Source of the DNA: JBLXBZ01 sp048265185 | GTDB taxonomy: Bacteria > Pseudomonadota > Alphaproteobacteria > Rhizobiales > Stappiaceae | Length of the DNA: 64,000 nt | NCBI GenBank assembly: GCA_048265185.1 | Contig: JBLXBZ010000002.1 | Span: 1-64,000 of the forward strand | Direction: 5' to 3' | In this document: positions 43,104 to 51,423 of the stretch, piece by piece | How the letters are laid out: each line of letters opens with the position of its first letter | Numbering within the stretch: the stretch's first letter is position 1 | Program-made: the position numbers and the translations under genes | The notes under the pieces: generated by a model | The model's input: the letters and a program-made list of their open reading frames with translations, nothing else | Databases searched by the model: none | What the model was told of the DNA's origin: nothing

Positions 43104-44059
43104 TGAGCGCCGCCAACATGGAGGAAAGGGGAGGGGTCAAGCCGATCTCCGACGCTGAAGCCAGTCGCGTCATCAGCGCCGCCAAAAGCCGTGACGTTAT
43201 CTTCGCCGTAGTGGGGGTTTTCGTTCTAATTCTATCAATGGGCATGTTGACGGCCCTTATCGTCGATCTTTTGATCGATGGCTTGGCGCGTATCAATTAT
43301 GAATTTTTAACCAACTTCCCTTCGCGCCGTCCCGGGCAAGCGGGAATTTTATCGGCATGGGTTGGTTCTTCTCTTGTGATGTTGACTACGGCGGTGATCG
43401 CCATCCCACTTGGGATCATGGCCGGAGTTTACCTTGAAGAATATGCGCCGAAGAATTGGGTGACGGATATCATCGAGATCAACGTCAGCAATCTGGCGGG
43501 CGTGCCTTCCATAATTTATGGCCTGCTCGCGTTGGGGTTGTTCGTCTATACGCTTGGGTTGGGGCGCACCGTTTTGACGGCCGGTCTCGTGCTTGCGCTG
43601 TTGATATTGCCCGTGGTCATTGTGGCGACGCGCGAAGCCGTTCGCAGCATTCCCTTGATTGTTCGGGAAGGCGCTTATGGCATGGGGGCCGACAAGTGGC
43701 AGATGATTTGGAACTATATTCTCCCAGCGGCGCGGCCGGGAATTCTGACGGGGGCGATCGTTGGGCTGTCGCGGGCGATCGGCGAGACGGCGCCCGTTCT
43801 GACGATCGGCGCTCTTACGTTCATAGCGTTTCTTCCGCCTGCTCCAGTTCAACCTGAGTTTCCGTTTGTGAACATGGATTGGCTGACTTCGCCGTTCACG
43901 GTTATGCCGATTCAGATGTTCAACTGGATTTCTCGCCCCCAAGCGGCTTTTCACGTCAACGCCGCGGCGACTGGACTGGTTCTTATAGCGATGACGCTTA
44001 CCATGAACGCCATTGCAATCTGGATCCGCTATCGTTTGCGCAAGACGGCGAGAGCTTAA
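43103..44059 (+). CDS. pstA: phosphate ABC transporter permease PstA
   Basis: A 318-aa permease partner of PstC. It has about six helices, an EAA loop (REGAYGMGADKWQMIWNYIL), VSNLAGVPSIIYGLLALG and GLSRAIGETAPVLTIGAL. The N-terminal ~40 residues are polar and cytoplasmic. Co-transcribed with pstC; pstB begins 40 bp after its stop. Confidence 0.94.
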   Translation: MSAANMEERGGVKPISDAEASRVISAAKSRDVIFAVVGVFVLILSMGMLTALIVDLLIDGLARINYEFLTNFPSRRPGQAGILSAWVGSSLVMLTTAVIAIPLGIMAGVYLEEYAPKNWVTDIIEINVSNLAGVPSIIYGLLALGLFVYTLGLGRTVLTAGLVLALLILPVVIVATREAVRSIPLIVREGAYGMGADKWQMIWNYILPAARPGILTGAIVGLSRAIGETAPVLTIGALTFIAFLPPAPVQPEFPFVNMDWLTSPFTVMPIQMFNWISRPQAAFHVNAAATGLVLIAMTLTMNAIAIWIRYRLRKTARA

Positions 44060-44099
44060 GAATGACCTTCTCTCAGCGATCTAAATACCCGAGGCAGTC

Positions 44100-44948
44100 A
44101 TGAATCAGGAAACCTTCAATAAAAGCGAATTCGCTGGCGCAGAAGAACATGAAAAATCTTCCGTGGCTCGTCCAAACGCTATTTCCGATGAGCTTCGAGC
44201 CGATGTCCGTGACCTGTCGTTTTGGTATGGTGACTTTCAAGCGCTCAAGAACATCAATTTACCGATCGCCGAAAAAAAGGTCACGGCGCTTATCGGGGCG
44301 TCGGGGTGCGGTAAGAGCACCTTGCTTCGGTGCTTCAACCGTATGCATGATCTTTATCCCGGCAATCGATATAAGGGCGAGATCCTGTTGACGCCGGAGA
44401 ACCAGAACATCGTCGATAAGGGGATTGACCCTATTCGGGTGCGTCTCAAGGCGGGGATGGTTTTTCAAAAACCGAATCCGTTTCCCAAGTCGATTTTTGA
44501 AAATGTCGCGTCTGGTCTCAGGGTTCGGGGAATTCATAATAAAGCGTTGGTGGCTCAGCGGGTTGAGGAAGTGCTTCGACAAGCGGCTCTTTGGGATGAG
44601 GTGAAGGATCGCCTCGATCAGTCCGCCTACGCTTTGTCTGGAGGCCAGCAGCAACGCCTTTGCATCGCGCGCACCTTAGCTCCTGAGCCAGAGCTTATTC
44701 TTCTGGACGAGCCGACCTCAGCGCTTGATCCAATCGCAACGGCCAGAATTGAGGAACTTATAGAATCCCTTCGTGATCATTATGCGATCGTGATCGTGAC
44801 GCACTCCATGCAGCAAGCGGCGCGTATCTCGGCTTATTGCGCGTTTATGCATCTGGGCGAGTTGGTTGAATTTGGCTCCAACAAGACAATTTTTACGAGC
44901 CCCAAAGAGAAGCGGACGCAGGACTATATCACAGGTCGTTTCGGTTAA
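44100..44948 (+). CDS. pstB: phosphate ABC transporter ATP-binding protein PstB
   Basis: ATPase of the Pst system (282 aa). Walker A GASGCGKST, Q-loop VFQKPNPFPKSIFENV (a PstB hallmark), signature LSGGQQQRLCIARTLA, Walker B LILLDEPTSALDP and the switch His in VTHSMQQAARIS. An N-terminal extension of ~30 polar residues precedes the domain. No phoU follows, unlike many pst operons. Confidence 0.96.
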   Translation: MNQETFNKSEFAGAEEHEKSSVARPNAISDELRADVRDLSFWYGDFQALKNINLPIAEKKVTALIGASGCGKSTLLRCFNRMHDLYPGNRYKGEILLTPENQNIVDKGIDPIRVRLKAGMVFQKPNPFPKSIFENVASGLRVRGIHNKALVAQRVEEVLRQAALWDEVKDRLDQSAYALSGGQQQRLCIARTLAPEPELILLDEPTSALDPIATARIEELIESLRDHYAIVIVTHSMQQAARISAYCAFMHLGELVEFGSNKTIFTSPKEKRTQDYITGRFG

Positions 44949-45211
44949 GAGGGATGTGGGAAAGCGTATGTGGGAAGTAATCTTATGTTTTCCTTGGATA
45001 ATGAGATCGCTCAAGGCGGTGGATTGATCCTTAAAAGACGGTGCGCACCGCCTCAAGCGCCGCCAATTTCCCGCTGGTGGCGAGGCTTTGCGTCGATGTG
45101 AAGAGGGTCGTTCATGGATAGTTTGCGCAATCAGTTGAACGAACGCGCGACAAGTGGGCGAGAGTCGCTTATAAAACTGCATCTCGTCAATAAATCTGAA
45201 AGTGCGGATGC

Positions 45212-45544
45212 ATGGAAAAGAAATACGCATTAGCCGCATTGGCGGCCCTTGGCCAAGAAACCCGGTTGGAGGTGTTTCGCCTTCTTGTTCAGGCGGGAAG
45301 CAAGGGTATTCCTGCAGGAGAAATCGCGGCGCGCGTGGGGGCCGTGCAAAACACTACGTCGTCTCATTTGAAGGTCATGGCGCATGCGGGGCTTATTCGA
45401 CCGGAACGCGACGGCCGCGTGGTTCGTTATGTCGCTGACATGACCGGTTTTCGTGACCTCCTGGCTTATTTGATGGAGGATTGTTGTAACGGCTCGCCAG
45501 AGATTTGCCGTCCTGTTATCGAAGCCGTTACGTGTGATTGTTAG
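45212..45544 (+). CDS. arsR: ArsR-family metalloregulator
   Basis: A 110-aa winged-helix repressor: LAALGQETRLEVFRLLV, NTTSSHLKVMAHAGLI (recognition helix) and DGRVVRYVAD (wing). A Cys cluster near the C terminus (DCCNGSPEIC, VTCDC) could bind As(III). It is followed immediately by an arsenate reductase gene, so an arsenic-responsive role is likely. The 263 bp after pstB contain only two short unsupported frames. Confidence 0.87.
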   Translation: MEKKYALAALAALGQETRLEVFRLLVQAGSKGIPAGEIAARVGAVQNTTSSHLKVMAHAGLIRPERDGRVVRYVADMTGFRDLLAYLMEDCCNGSPEICRPVIEAVTCDC

Positions 45545-45552
45545 GAGCAATT

Positions 45553-46047
45553 ATGTCTGAGAAGCTTTATAATGTTTTGTTTCTCTGTACGGGAAATTCA
45601 GCTCGTTCGATTATGGCTGAGGCGATTTTGCGTAAGAGTGGCGCTGATCGGTTTCGCGCTTTTTCTGCTGGTTCGCAGCCGAAGGGCGTAGTTCATCCTT
45701 ATACGTTGGAGTTGCTTGAAAACCTGACGCAAGACACAGCTTTCGCGCGTTCGAAAAATTGGGATGAGTTCGCGGAGCCTGAAGCGCCGAAAATGGATTT
45801 CGTTTTCACTGTTTGCGATGACGCGGCTAATGAAACTTGTCCGATATGGCCAGGGCAACCAATGACCGCCCATTGGGGCGTGCCTGACCCTGCCACGGTC
45901 GAAGGCACGGAAGCGGAAAAGCGCCTCGCCTTTGCAGAAGCTTACAGGCAGCTCGCCAATCGTATTTCGGCATTTCTCGCCCTGCCGCTTTCCTCCATTG
46001 ACGAAATGTCACTTCAGACCAAGCTGCGTGAAATCGGGCGGATCTGA
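45553..46047 (+). CDS. arsC: arsenate reductase ArsC (low-molecular-weight phosphatase type)
   Basis: A 164-aa thioredoxin-coupled type arsenate reductase. P-loop CTGNSAR with Cys12 and Arg18; the redox cysteine pair is in VCDDAANETC, as in the LMW-PTPase-like ArsC group. It reduces arsenate to arsenite. The ATG at 45553 has AGGAG 5 bp upstream; it begins 8 bp after arsR. No arsenite exporter is in the window, so efflux must be encoded elsewhere. Confidence 0.9.
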   Translation: MSEKLYNVLFLCTGNSARSIMAEAILRKSGADRFRAFSAGSQPKGVVHPYTLELLENLTQDTAFARSKNWDEFAEPEAPKMDFVFTVCDDAANETCPIWPGQPMTAHWGVPDPATVEGTEAEKRLAFAEAYRQLANRISAFLALPLSSIDEMSLQTKLREIGRI

Positions 46048-46134
46048 TTGTGGGCCGATTAAAGAAGCGATCAGGGCGGGTAATTTGCGCGAATGACGGT
46101 TTCAGGCCCGCTGTGGTCGCTTTTTTGAAAGTTT

Positions 46135-47031
46135 TCAGCTGAGCTCCAGGTTGTCGGCCACCTGCTGGATCAGGTCTATGATACGGAGCGCCCGTTGGGG
46201 TAAGACCCGCGCGCGCTGAAAGATTGTCCAAAGTTCGAAGTGACGGTTTTGGGGGAGCGTCGCCACGCTCAATTTGTGTTTGTCAGGATAAGCGTTCACG
46301 CCGCTGCGAGGTAATAGAGTGTAGCCGATTCCTTCGGCCACAGGGGCTGGTATCTGGCTGATCTGATTGATGAACCCACGCGTACGCAGACGATCTGAAC
46401 CGTTGTAGAGATCCGGGAAATTTAGAGAAAACAGCTCATCCGCATAGGCGTATCCATCAGGATGGGCGATGAAGCCGCGTTCTTCAAGGTCTGCGAAGCT
46501 GAGGTTCTTCGAAGGCGCGTTCGCGGGAAGCGTCAAACATAATTCTTCACGGCCCAAATAAGCGGCGTCAAGGCGAGGGTGACTTGGTTTATGGTTGGTC
46601 ACGCCCAGGTCAAACCGGCCTTCTAGCACGCCTTTGACGAGGCCCTCCTGGGGCATGGCTTCCAGTTTCAAATTAAGACGCGGAGCATCTTTCATCATGG
46701 ACAGAAGTTGCGGGTAGAGTAGCATTGCAAAGCTGCCCGAGCAGGCGATCGCCACGTCGCCGGCGTTGGGATCGTCGCTTTGGATCATGCGCTTGAGCTG
46801 GCGCTCTTCTTCCCGTCGAGCGCGCCCAAGCGCGAATATGGCTTCGCCCGCCGGCGTCAGGTTGAAACTCTTCCCGTGCCTTGAGATAAGCGCTTGCCCG
46901 ATCTGACGCTCAAGTTTGCGCAGGTGTTGCGACACGCCGGGCTGCGTCATCGCCAAATTTTCGGCGGCGCGCGTGAAGTGGCCCATTTCGCAGAGCACAG
47001 TGAATGTTTCGAGCCATTGAGAGTTGAGCAT
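46135..47031 (-). CDS. LysR-family transcriptional regulator
   Basis: A 298-aa regulator with an N-terminal winged helix (residues ~1-60; LCEMGHFTRAAENLAMTQPGVSQHLRKLE) and a periplasmic-binding-like effector domain (~90-290). It is divergent from a VOC-family gene across 96 bp that contain LysR-like inverted repeats, so that gene is its probable target. Effector unknown. Confidence 0.92.
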   Translation of the reverse strand: MLNSQWLETFTVLCEMGHFTRAAENLAMTQPGVSQHLRKLERQIGQALISRHGKSFNLTPAGEAIFALGRARREEERQLKRMIQSDDPNAGDVAIACSGSFAMLLYPQLLSMMKDAPRLNLKLEAMPQEGLVKGVLEGRFDLGVTNHKPSHPRLDAAYLGREELCLTLPANAPSKNLSFADLEERGFIAHPDGYAYADELFSLNFPDLYNGSDRLRTRGFINQISQIPAPVAEGIGYTLLPRSGVNAYPDKHKLSVATLPQNRHFELWTIFQRARVLPQRALRIIDLIQQVADNLELS

Positions 47032-47072
47032 TTATCATTACTACACGTTATCAAAACAATTTTAAATGATAA
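47032..47072. promoter_or_regulatory. inverted repeats in the LysR/VOC divergent promoter
   Basis: TTATCATT (47032-47039) and AATGATAA (47065-47072) are exact inverted repeats, and TTATCA (47048-47053) pairs with TGATAA (47067-47072) at 13-bp spacing. This nested layout fits a LysR recognition plus activation site. Inferred from sequence alone. Confidence 0.55.
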
Positions 47073-47127
47073 TTTAAAGGTTGGCGTTGGTGGGGCTATT
47101 GTCATCTCAACAATGAAAGGAACCAAG

Positions 47128-47625
47128 ATGCCCTCAAATCCACGCGTATTTTCCCATATCGGTTTGTCAGTCCCGAATCTGGAAGCCGCCGTGAAATTTT
47201 ACACCGAAGTTTTCGGATTTTACATCATCATGAAACCGACTGAAGTTGTTGAAGATGGCAGCGACATCGGACAAATGTGCACCGATGTGTTCGGGGCTGG
47301 TTGGAAGCGTTTGCGGATTGCGCATCTGGCCACCGCTGACCGGATTGGCTTCGAGCTGTTCGAGTTTGATGGAAATTGCGCCCCGCAAGACAATCTTTCG
47401 TTTCGTCAACACGGGATGTTTCACTTCGCGATTCAAGATCCCGATGTTGAAGGTTTGCTGGCGAAAATCGTCGCCGCAGGCGGTAAGCAAAGAATGCCGG
47501 TGCGTGAATATTTTCCGGGAAAGAAACCTTATCGTATGGTCTATGTGGAAGATCCGTTTGGGATTGTGTTCGAACTCTACAGCCATAGTTATGAGCTGAC
47601 GTATTCCGCGGGCGCTTACGCTTGA
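47128..47625 (+). CDS. VOC-superfamily protein (glyoxalase/dioxygenase fold)
   Basis: A 165-aa protein with paired beta-alpha-beta-beta-beta units: FSHIGLSVPNLEAAVKFYTE at the start (first metal His), FELFEF, HFAIQDPDVEGLLAKIVAAGG (second His) and YVEDPFGIVFELYSHS (final Glu). This matches metal-dependent VOC enzymes such as glyoxalase-like or extradiol-type proteins. The ATG at 47128 has AAGGAA upstream. Substrate unknown; divergent LysR regulator next door. Confidence 0.87.
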   Translation: MPSNPRVFSHIGLSVPNLEAAVKFYTEVFGFYIIMKPTEVVEDGSDIGQMCTDVFGAGWKRLRIAHLATADRIGFELFEFDGNCAPQDNLSFRQHGMFHFAIQDPDVEGLLAKIVAAGGKQRMPVREYFPGKKPYRMVYVEDPFGIVFELYSHSYELTYSAGAYA

Positions 47626-47664
47626 CTTTTAAAAGGGCGGGGAACTGCCGTGACAGGCCGCCGC

Positions 47665-48735
47665 CTATTTTTGCGCTGGCTCGCGGCGGCCGCTGCGGGC
47701 CGAACGCTCGATAGCGTCAATCAGCTCATGAACTTTTAAGGCTTCGCGTCCGGTGATCCGGGGCGCGCGATCTTCACGCCAGCTCGCGGCGAAATCTTTG
47801 ATCAGCTCGCGGTGCCAGTCGCACGGAAAGTCCATGGGATCGCCGCCGCCGCCGGTGTTTGTCATCTCGCCTATCGTCTCGCGCCGTCCATCGCGCCAGT
47901 GAACGACCAATTCGCCGCCGGTGAGCATAACGCCTGCGTTCTCCGTCTCCAGCGCAAGGGTCTCCGTCGCGCCGGGGAAGCTGGCGGTGGTGGCGACCAG
48001 CGACCCAAGTGCTCCGGATTGGAAAATCAATCCCGCGGCGGCGAAATCTTCCGCTTCCAGTTGGTGCAAGGGCGTCGTTCCCGTCAGCGCGCTCACCGCT
48101 TTGACCGGACCGACGAGGCTAAGGGTCAGGTCGAGAATATGAATGGCCTGAGTGATCAAGACGCCGCCGCCGTCCGTGTCGTAGCGTCCGCGGCCACGGT
48201 GTTCGTAATAGCTTTGCTCCCGCCACCATGGAACGGACACGCGCGCCATGTGGATCGCTCCTAGCACTCCCGATTGCACAAGCGCGCTCAACGCTTCGGC
48301 TCCTGCGCGGAAACGGTGTTGCAGCACGATACCGAGGGAGACATTCGCATTTTCGCAAATTTCAACGATTTGACGGGCGGCGTCCAGAGTCCGCTCAATC
48401 GGCTTTTCCATCAAAACATGCTTGCCAGCCTGCGCCAGAGCCATGACGATCTCCATGCGCGCGTTTGGCGGCGTAATCACAAGGGCTCCATCCACCGACG
48501 CGTCGGCGCAAATCGCTTCAACGCTGTCATAGACGGGCCAGCCGAATTGTGCGGCGATCTGTTCCCGACGCTCTGGAGCGCGGCTATGGACGCCGGCCAC
48601 ATTCACCACCTCGCGCAGTTGGTCAAGGGCGGCCAGATGCGGCTTTGACGCCATGCCCAGACCGATCAAGGCAAGGTTCATGGGGCGTTTTGAACGGAGC
48701 GGCCTTTCAGAGGTGGGGGCGATTTCACGAGACAT
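47665..48735 (-). CDS. Gfo/Idh/MocA-family oxidoreductase
   Basis: A 356-aa NAD(P)-dependent sugar/cyclitol dehydrogenase-like protein. Rossmann start LALIGLGMASKPHLAAL, the EKP motif in VLMEKPIERTLDAARQI, and DTDGGGVLITQAIHILDL, where the His lies near the expected catalytic position. The ATG at 48735 overlaps uxuB by 11 bp; an ATG at 48681 begins directly at the Rossmann strand but lacks a ribosome site. Its place at the end of the uxu operon suggests a side reaction on a uronate or related sugar. Confidence 0.87.
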   Translation of the reverse strand: MSREIAPTSERPLRSKRPMNLALIGLGMASKPHLAALDQLREVVNVAGVHSRAPERREQIAAQFGWPVYDSVEAICADASVDGALVITPPNARMEIVMALAQAGKHVLMEKPIERTLDAARQIVEICENANVSLGIVLQHRFRAGAEALSALVQSGVLGAIHMARVSVPWWREQSYYEHRGRGRYDTDGGGVLITQAIHILDLTLSLVGPVKAVSALTGTTPLHQLEAEDFAAAGLIFQSGALGSLVATTASFPGATETLALETENAGVMLTGGELVVHWRDGRRETIGEMTNTGGGGDPMDFPCDWHRELIKDFAASWREDRAPRITGREALKVHELIDAIERSARSGRREPAQK

Positions 48736-50203
48736 GGTTTTTCGTCACGGCGGCGACTGCGACCGCCATGCCTTCCGTTATTATGGTTTTTAAATGCGCG
48801 TGCACGGCGTTTTGAAAGCGGGCGGCGCCTGCGAGGGCGGGCGGCGCGAGATTGGGGGTGCATAGAATGGCGGCGATCAAGCTTTTCAAATCCCGCTCGT
48901 TCTGGGTCCATAAAGCCGTGAATTCTTCCGCGCGAGGGTCGTTTATCGGAAAAGTTTCGCCGTTTTCATGGCGTCCTTGCAAATAACGAATCCAGACAGC
49001 CGTCGCGAAGGCGAAAGTCGCTTCGTCGCCGCCTTGCTGAAGAATGTCGATAGCGGGCGCAAATATCCTTTGCGGCAATTTCTGACTGCCGTCCATGGCG
49101 ATTTGCCGGGTTTCATGAGCTATGTTGGGATTGCGAAAACGCTGCAAGAGCGCTTGACCGTAATGGACGAAATCAACGCCTTCTAGAGGGGGAAGGGTTT
49201 GCGCCGCCGCTTGAATATGGGCTGCGACCAAGCGCGAAAGTTGCGCGTCGCTCATTACGTCGCGTACGTATTTACAGCCTGAGAGAAAGCCGGCGTAAGC
49301 GATCAGAGAATGGGCGCCGTTGAGCATGCGCAGTTTCATATTCTCATAAGGGGCGACGTTCTTCACCATTAGCGCGCCGGCTTTTTCCCAGGCTGGGCGT
49401 CCGTTGCAAAAGTTATCTTCGATCACCCATTGATGAAAAGCTTCCGTCTCAACTGGCGCGTGGTCGTCATGGCCGGTGGCGGCGCGGACCTCGGCGCGGA
49501 GCGTGGAGGAGGACGCGGGTGTGATCCGGTCCACCATGGTGGAGGGAAAGCTGACTTCATCTGCGATCCATTGGGCCAGTTCCGGCTCCAGCCGCTCGGC
49601 GAAACCCAGAACGACGGCGCGCAGCAGGCGACCATTGTCGGGCAGGTTATCGCAAGACATCACGGTGAAGGGGGAGGCGCCTGCGCGGCGGCGCAGTTGA
49701 AGCGCGCGGGTGATGAGGCCAATGGCGCTCGCCGGCGTTTCCGGCGCGGCGAGATCCGCGGCGATCTGCGGATCGTCCGCGTTTAGCGCGCCGGTTTCCC
49801 GGTCGGCGGCATAAGCTTTTTCCGTAATGGTGAGGCTGACAAGCCGTATTTGCGGGCGTGTGAGAGCTTCGAGGATGGCGGCGCTTCCATCACGTGGAGA
49901 GAGTGCCCCGGCCAGCGCTCCTATAGTGCGATATGTGGGAGGCGCATGGGTGTCGGAGCGGATTGTGAGCGTATATCGGCCATTTTGAGCGTTAAGGGCG
50001 TCGGCGGTTTCCGTGCTTCTGAGGCTGACGCCAAGAATGCGCCAGTCGCCGCCGGCGGCGGCGAGCGCGTCGTCGGTGTAGACGGCTTGATGGGCGCGGT
50101 GGAAAGCGCCGGGACCGATATGCGCCACGCCGACGCCGTGAGCTTGAGGATCATAGTCGGCGTCGACTGGCCAGTTATGAGACGCTAAGGGCGCGCGGTT
50201 CAT
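48725..50203 (-). CDS. uxuB: D-fructuronate reductase / mannonate dehydrogenase (mannitol dehydrogenase family)
   Basis: A 492-aa long-chain polyol dehydrogenase. It has GVGVAHIGPGAFHRAHQAVY-type NAD site, the catalytic Lys-Asn-His cluster in KLRMLNGAHSLIAY, and FSEFPSTM-like VSFPSTMVDRITP. Neighbours uxuA and uxaC define the substrate as D-fructuronate/D-mannonate; the family also includes mannitol and altronate enzymes. Overlaps uxuA by 4 bp. Confidence 0.92.
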   Translation of the reverse strand: MNRAPLASHNWPVDADYDPQAHGVGVAHIGPGAFHRAHQAVYTDDALAAAGGDWRILGVSLRSTETADALNAQNGRYTLTIRSDTHAPPTYRTIGALAGALSPRDGSAAILEALTRPQIRLVSLTITEKAYAADRETGALNADDPQIAADLAAPETPASAIGLITRALQLRRRAGASPFTVMSCDNLPDNGRLLRAVVLGFAERLEPELAQWIADEVSFPSTMVDRITPASSSTLRAEVRAATGHDDHAPVETEAFHQWVIEDNFCNGRPAWEKAGALMVKNVAPYENMKLRMLNGAHSLIAYAGFLSGCKYVRDVMSDAQLSRLVAAHIQAAAQTLPPLEGVDFVHYGQALLQRFRNPNIAHETRQIAMDGSQKLPQRIFAPAIDILQQGGDEATFAFATAVWIRYLQGRHENGETFPINDPRAEEFTALWTQNERDLKSLIAAILCTPNLAPPALAGAARFQNAVHAHLKTIITEGMAVAVAAVTKNHVS

Positions 50204-51423
50204 GGTCTGGCTTCCTCGCGGGGCGTTTGAGAGGCGAGCGCCGCGATGACGCCGCGCAGCTCCGCCAATCCGCGCAGGCGTCCAATGAGCGGGTAGCCGG
50301 GCTGAACCCTGCGGTTGAAATCATCGGCGATCTGATGGCCATGGTCGGGGCGCATTGGAATGCTCCAGTCAGCGCGCCCTTCGTTTTTGCGCCGGGTTTC
50401 TTCCGCAAGTATGACCCGGATCAGCTCCACCATGTCTGTGCTGCCTTCCAAGTGCGCGGCTTCGTGAAAGGAGCCGGGGAAGCGCTCACTTTCCCGGCGC
50501 ACGTTGCGCAAATGCAGGAAATGCACGCGATGACCAAGGCGGCGCATCATTCCCGGAAGATCGACGTCGGGGTTCGCCCCGAGGGAGCCGCTGCATAACG
50601 TGATCCCATTGGCGGGAATGTCTACGGCCGTCACCAGTTGCGCGTAGTCGTCTTCGCTGGACATGACGCGCGGTAGCCCCAGCAAAGAAAACGGCGGGTC
50701 GTCGGGGTGGCAGCATAGACGCAGGCCCAGTTTTTCCGCAAAAGGCGCCACTTCTTCAAGAAAGGCGAAAAGATTGGCTCTCAGGCGCTGGGCGTCAATT
50801 CCGTCGTAGGTCGCAAGCTGTTGTTTGAAGTCGTGAAAGGAATGGGTTTGATTGGCGCCGGGAAGACCCTGAACAATATTGGCCAAAAGCGCTTTGTGGT
50901 CATCTTCCGACATTTCGGCGTAGCGTTTGCGCGCGGCCTCCATGGTTTCAGCGTCAAAATCCTCCGCAGCGCCGGGACGCTTCAGAATGAAAATATCAAA
51001 TGCGGCGAAATCGATAATGTCAAAACGCATGCAGGTGGACAGATTGGGCAGGCGCCACGCCAGGTCCGTACGAGTCCAATCCAGAACGGGCATGAAATTG
51101 TAGCAGACCACCTGAATTCCCGCTTTGGCGAGATTTTCCAGGCTGGTCTTGTAGTTGGCGATATGGTGGCGCCAGTCCCCGGCCTGTTTTTTGACATCCT
51201 CCGAGACGACGAGACTTTCCACCACATCCCAGGAGAGACCGGTGGGCGAGCCGTCGCGCCGGTGGGTTATGAGGCGTTTTCTCGCTTCGATCTCCTGCGT
51301 CGTCCAGACTTCGCCATTTGGAATGTGATGCAGCGCGGTGACGACGCCTGAGGCGCCTGCTTGCACGATGTCGTTAATGGCGACGACGTCAGGCTCGCCA
51401 AACCATCTCCAAGTCTGTTTCAT
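50200..51423 (-). CDS. uxuA: mannonate dehydratase UxuA
   Basis: A 407-aa TIM-barrel enzyme converting D-mannonate to 2-keto-3-deoxygluconate. Hallmarks: MKQTWRWFGEPD start, VVCYNFMPVLDWTRTDLAW, RLCCHPDDPPFSLLGLPR, TLCSGSLGANPDVD, and MRPDHGHQI near the end with metal ligands. Overlaps uxaC by 4 bp and uxuB by 4 bp. Confidence 0.97.
   Translation of the reverse strand: MKQTWRWFGEPDVVAINDIVQAGASGVVTALHHIPNGEVWTTQEIEARKRLITHRRDGSPTGLSWDVVESLVVSEDVKKQAGDWRHHIANYKTSLENLAKAGIQVVCYNFMPVLDWTRTDLAWRLPNLSTCMRFDIIDFAAFDIFILKRPGAAEDFDAETMEAARKRYAEMSEDDHKALLANIVQGLPGANQTHSFHDFKQQLATYDGIDAQRLRANLFAFLEEVAPFAEKLGLRLCCHPDDPPFSLLGLPRVMSSEDDYAQLVTAVDIPANGITLCSGSLGANPDVDLPGMMRRLGHRVHFLHLRNVRRESERFPGSFHEAAHLEGSTDMVELIRVILAEETRRKNEGRADWSIPMRPDHGHQIADDFNRRVQPGYPLIGRLRGLAELRGVIAALASQTPREEARP

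Noticed and set aside
45114..45236. 40-codon plus-strand frame (MDSLRNQLNERAT) ending across the arsR start
   Set aside because: Could be a leader peptide, but there is no ribosome site or conserved feature to support it.
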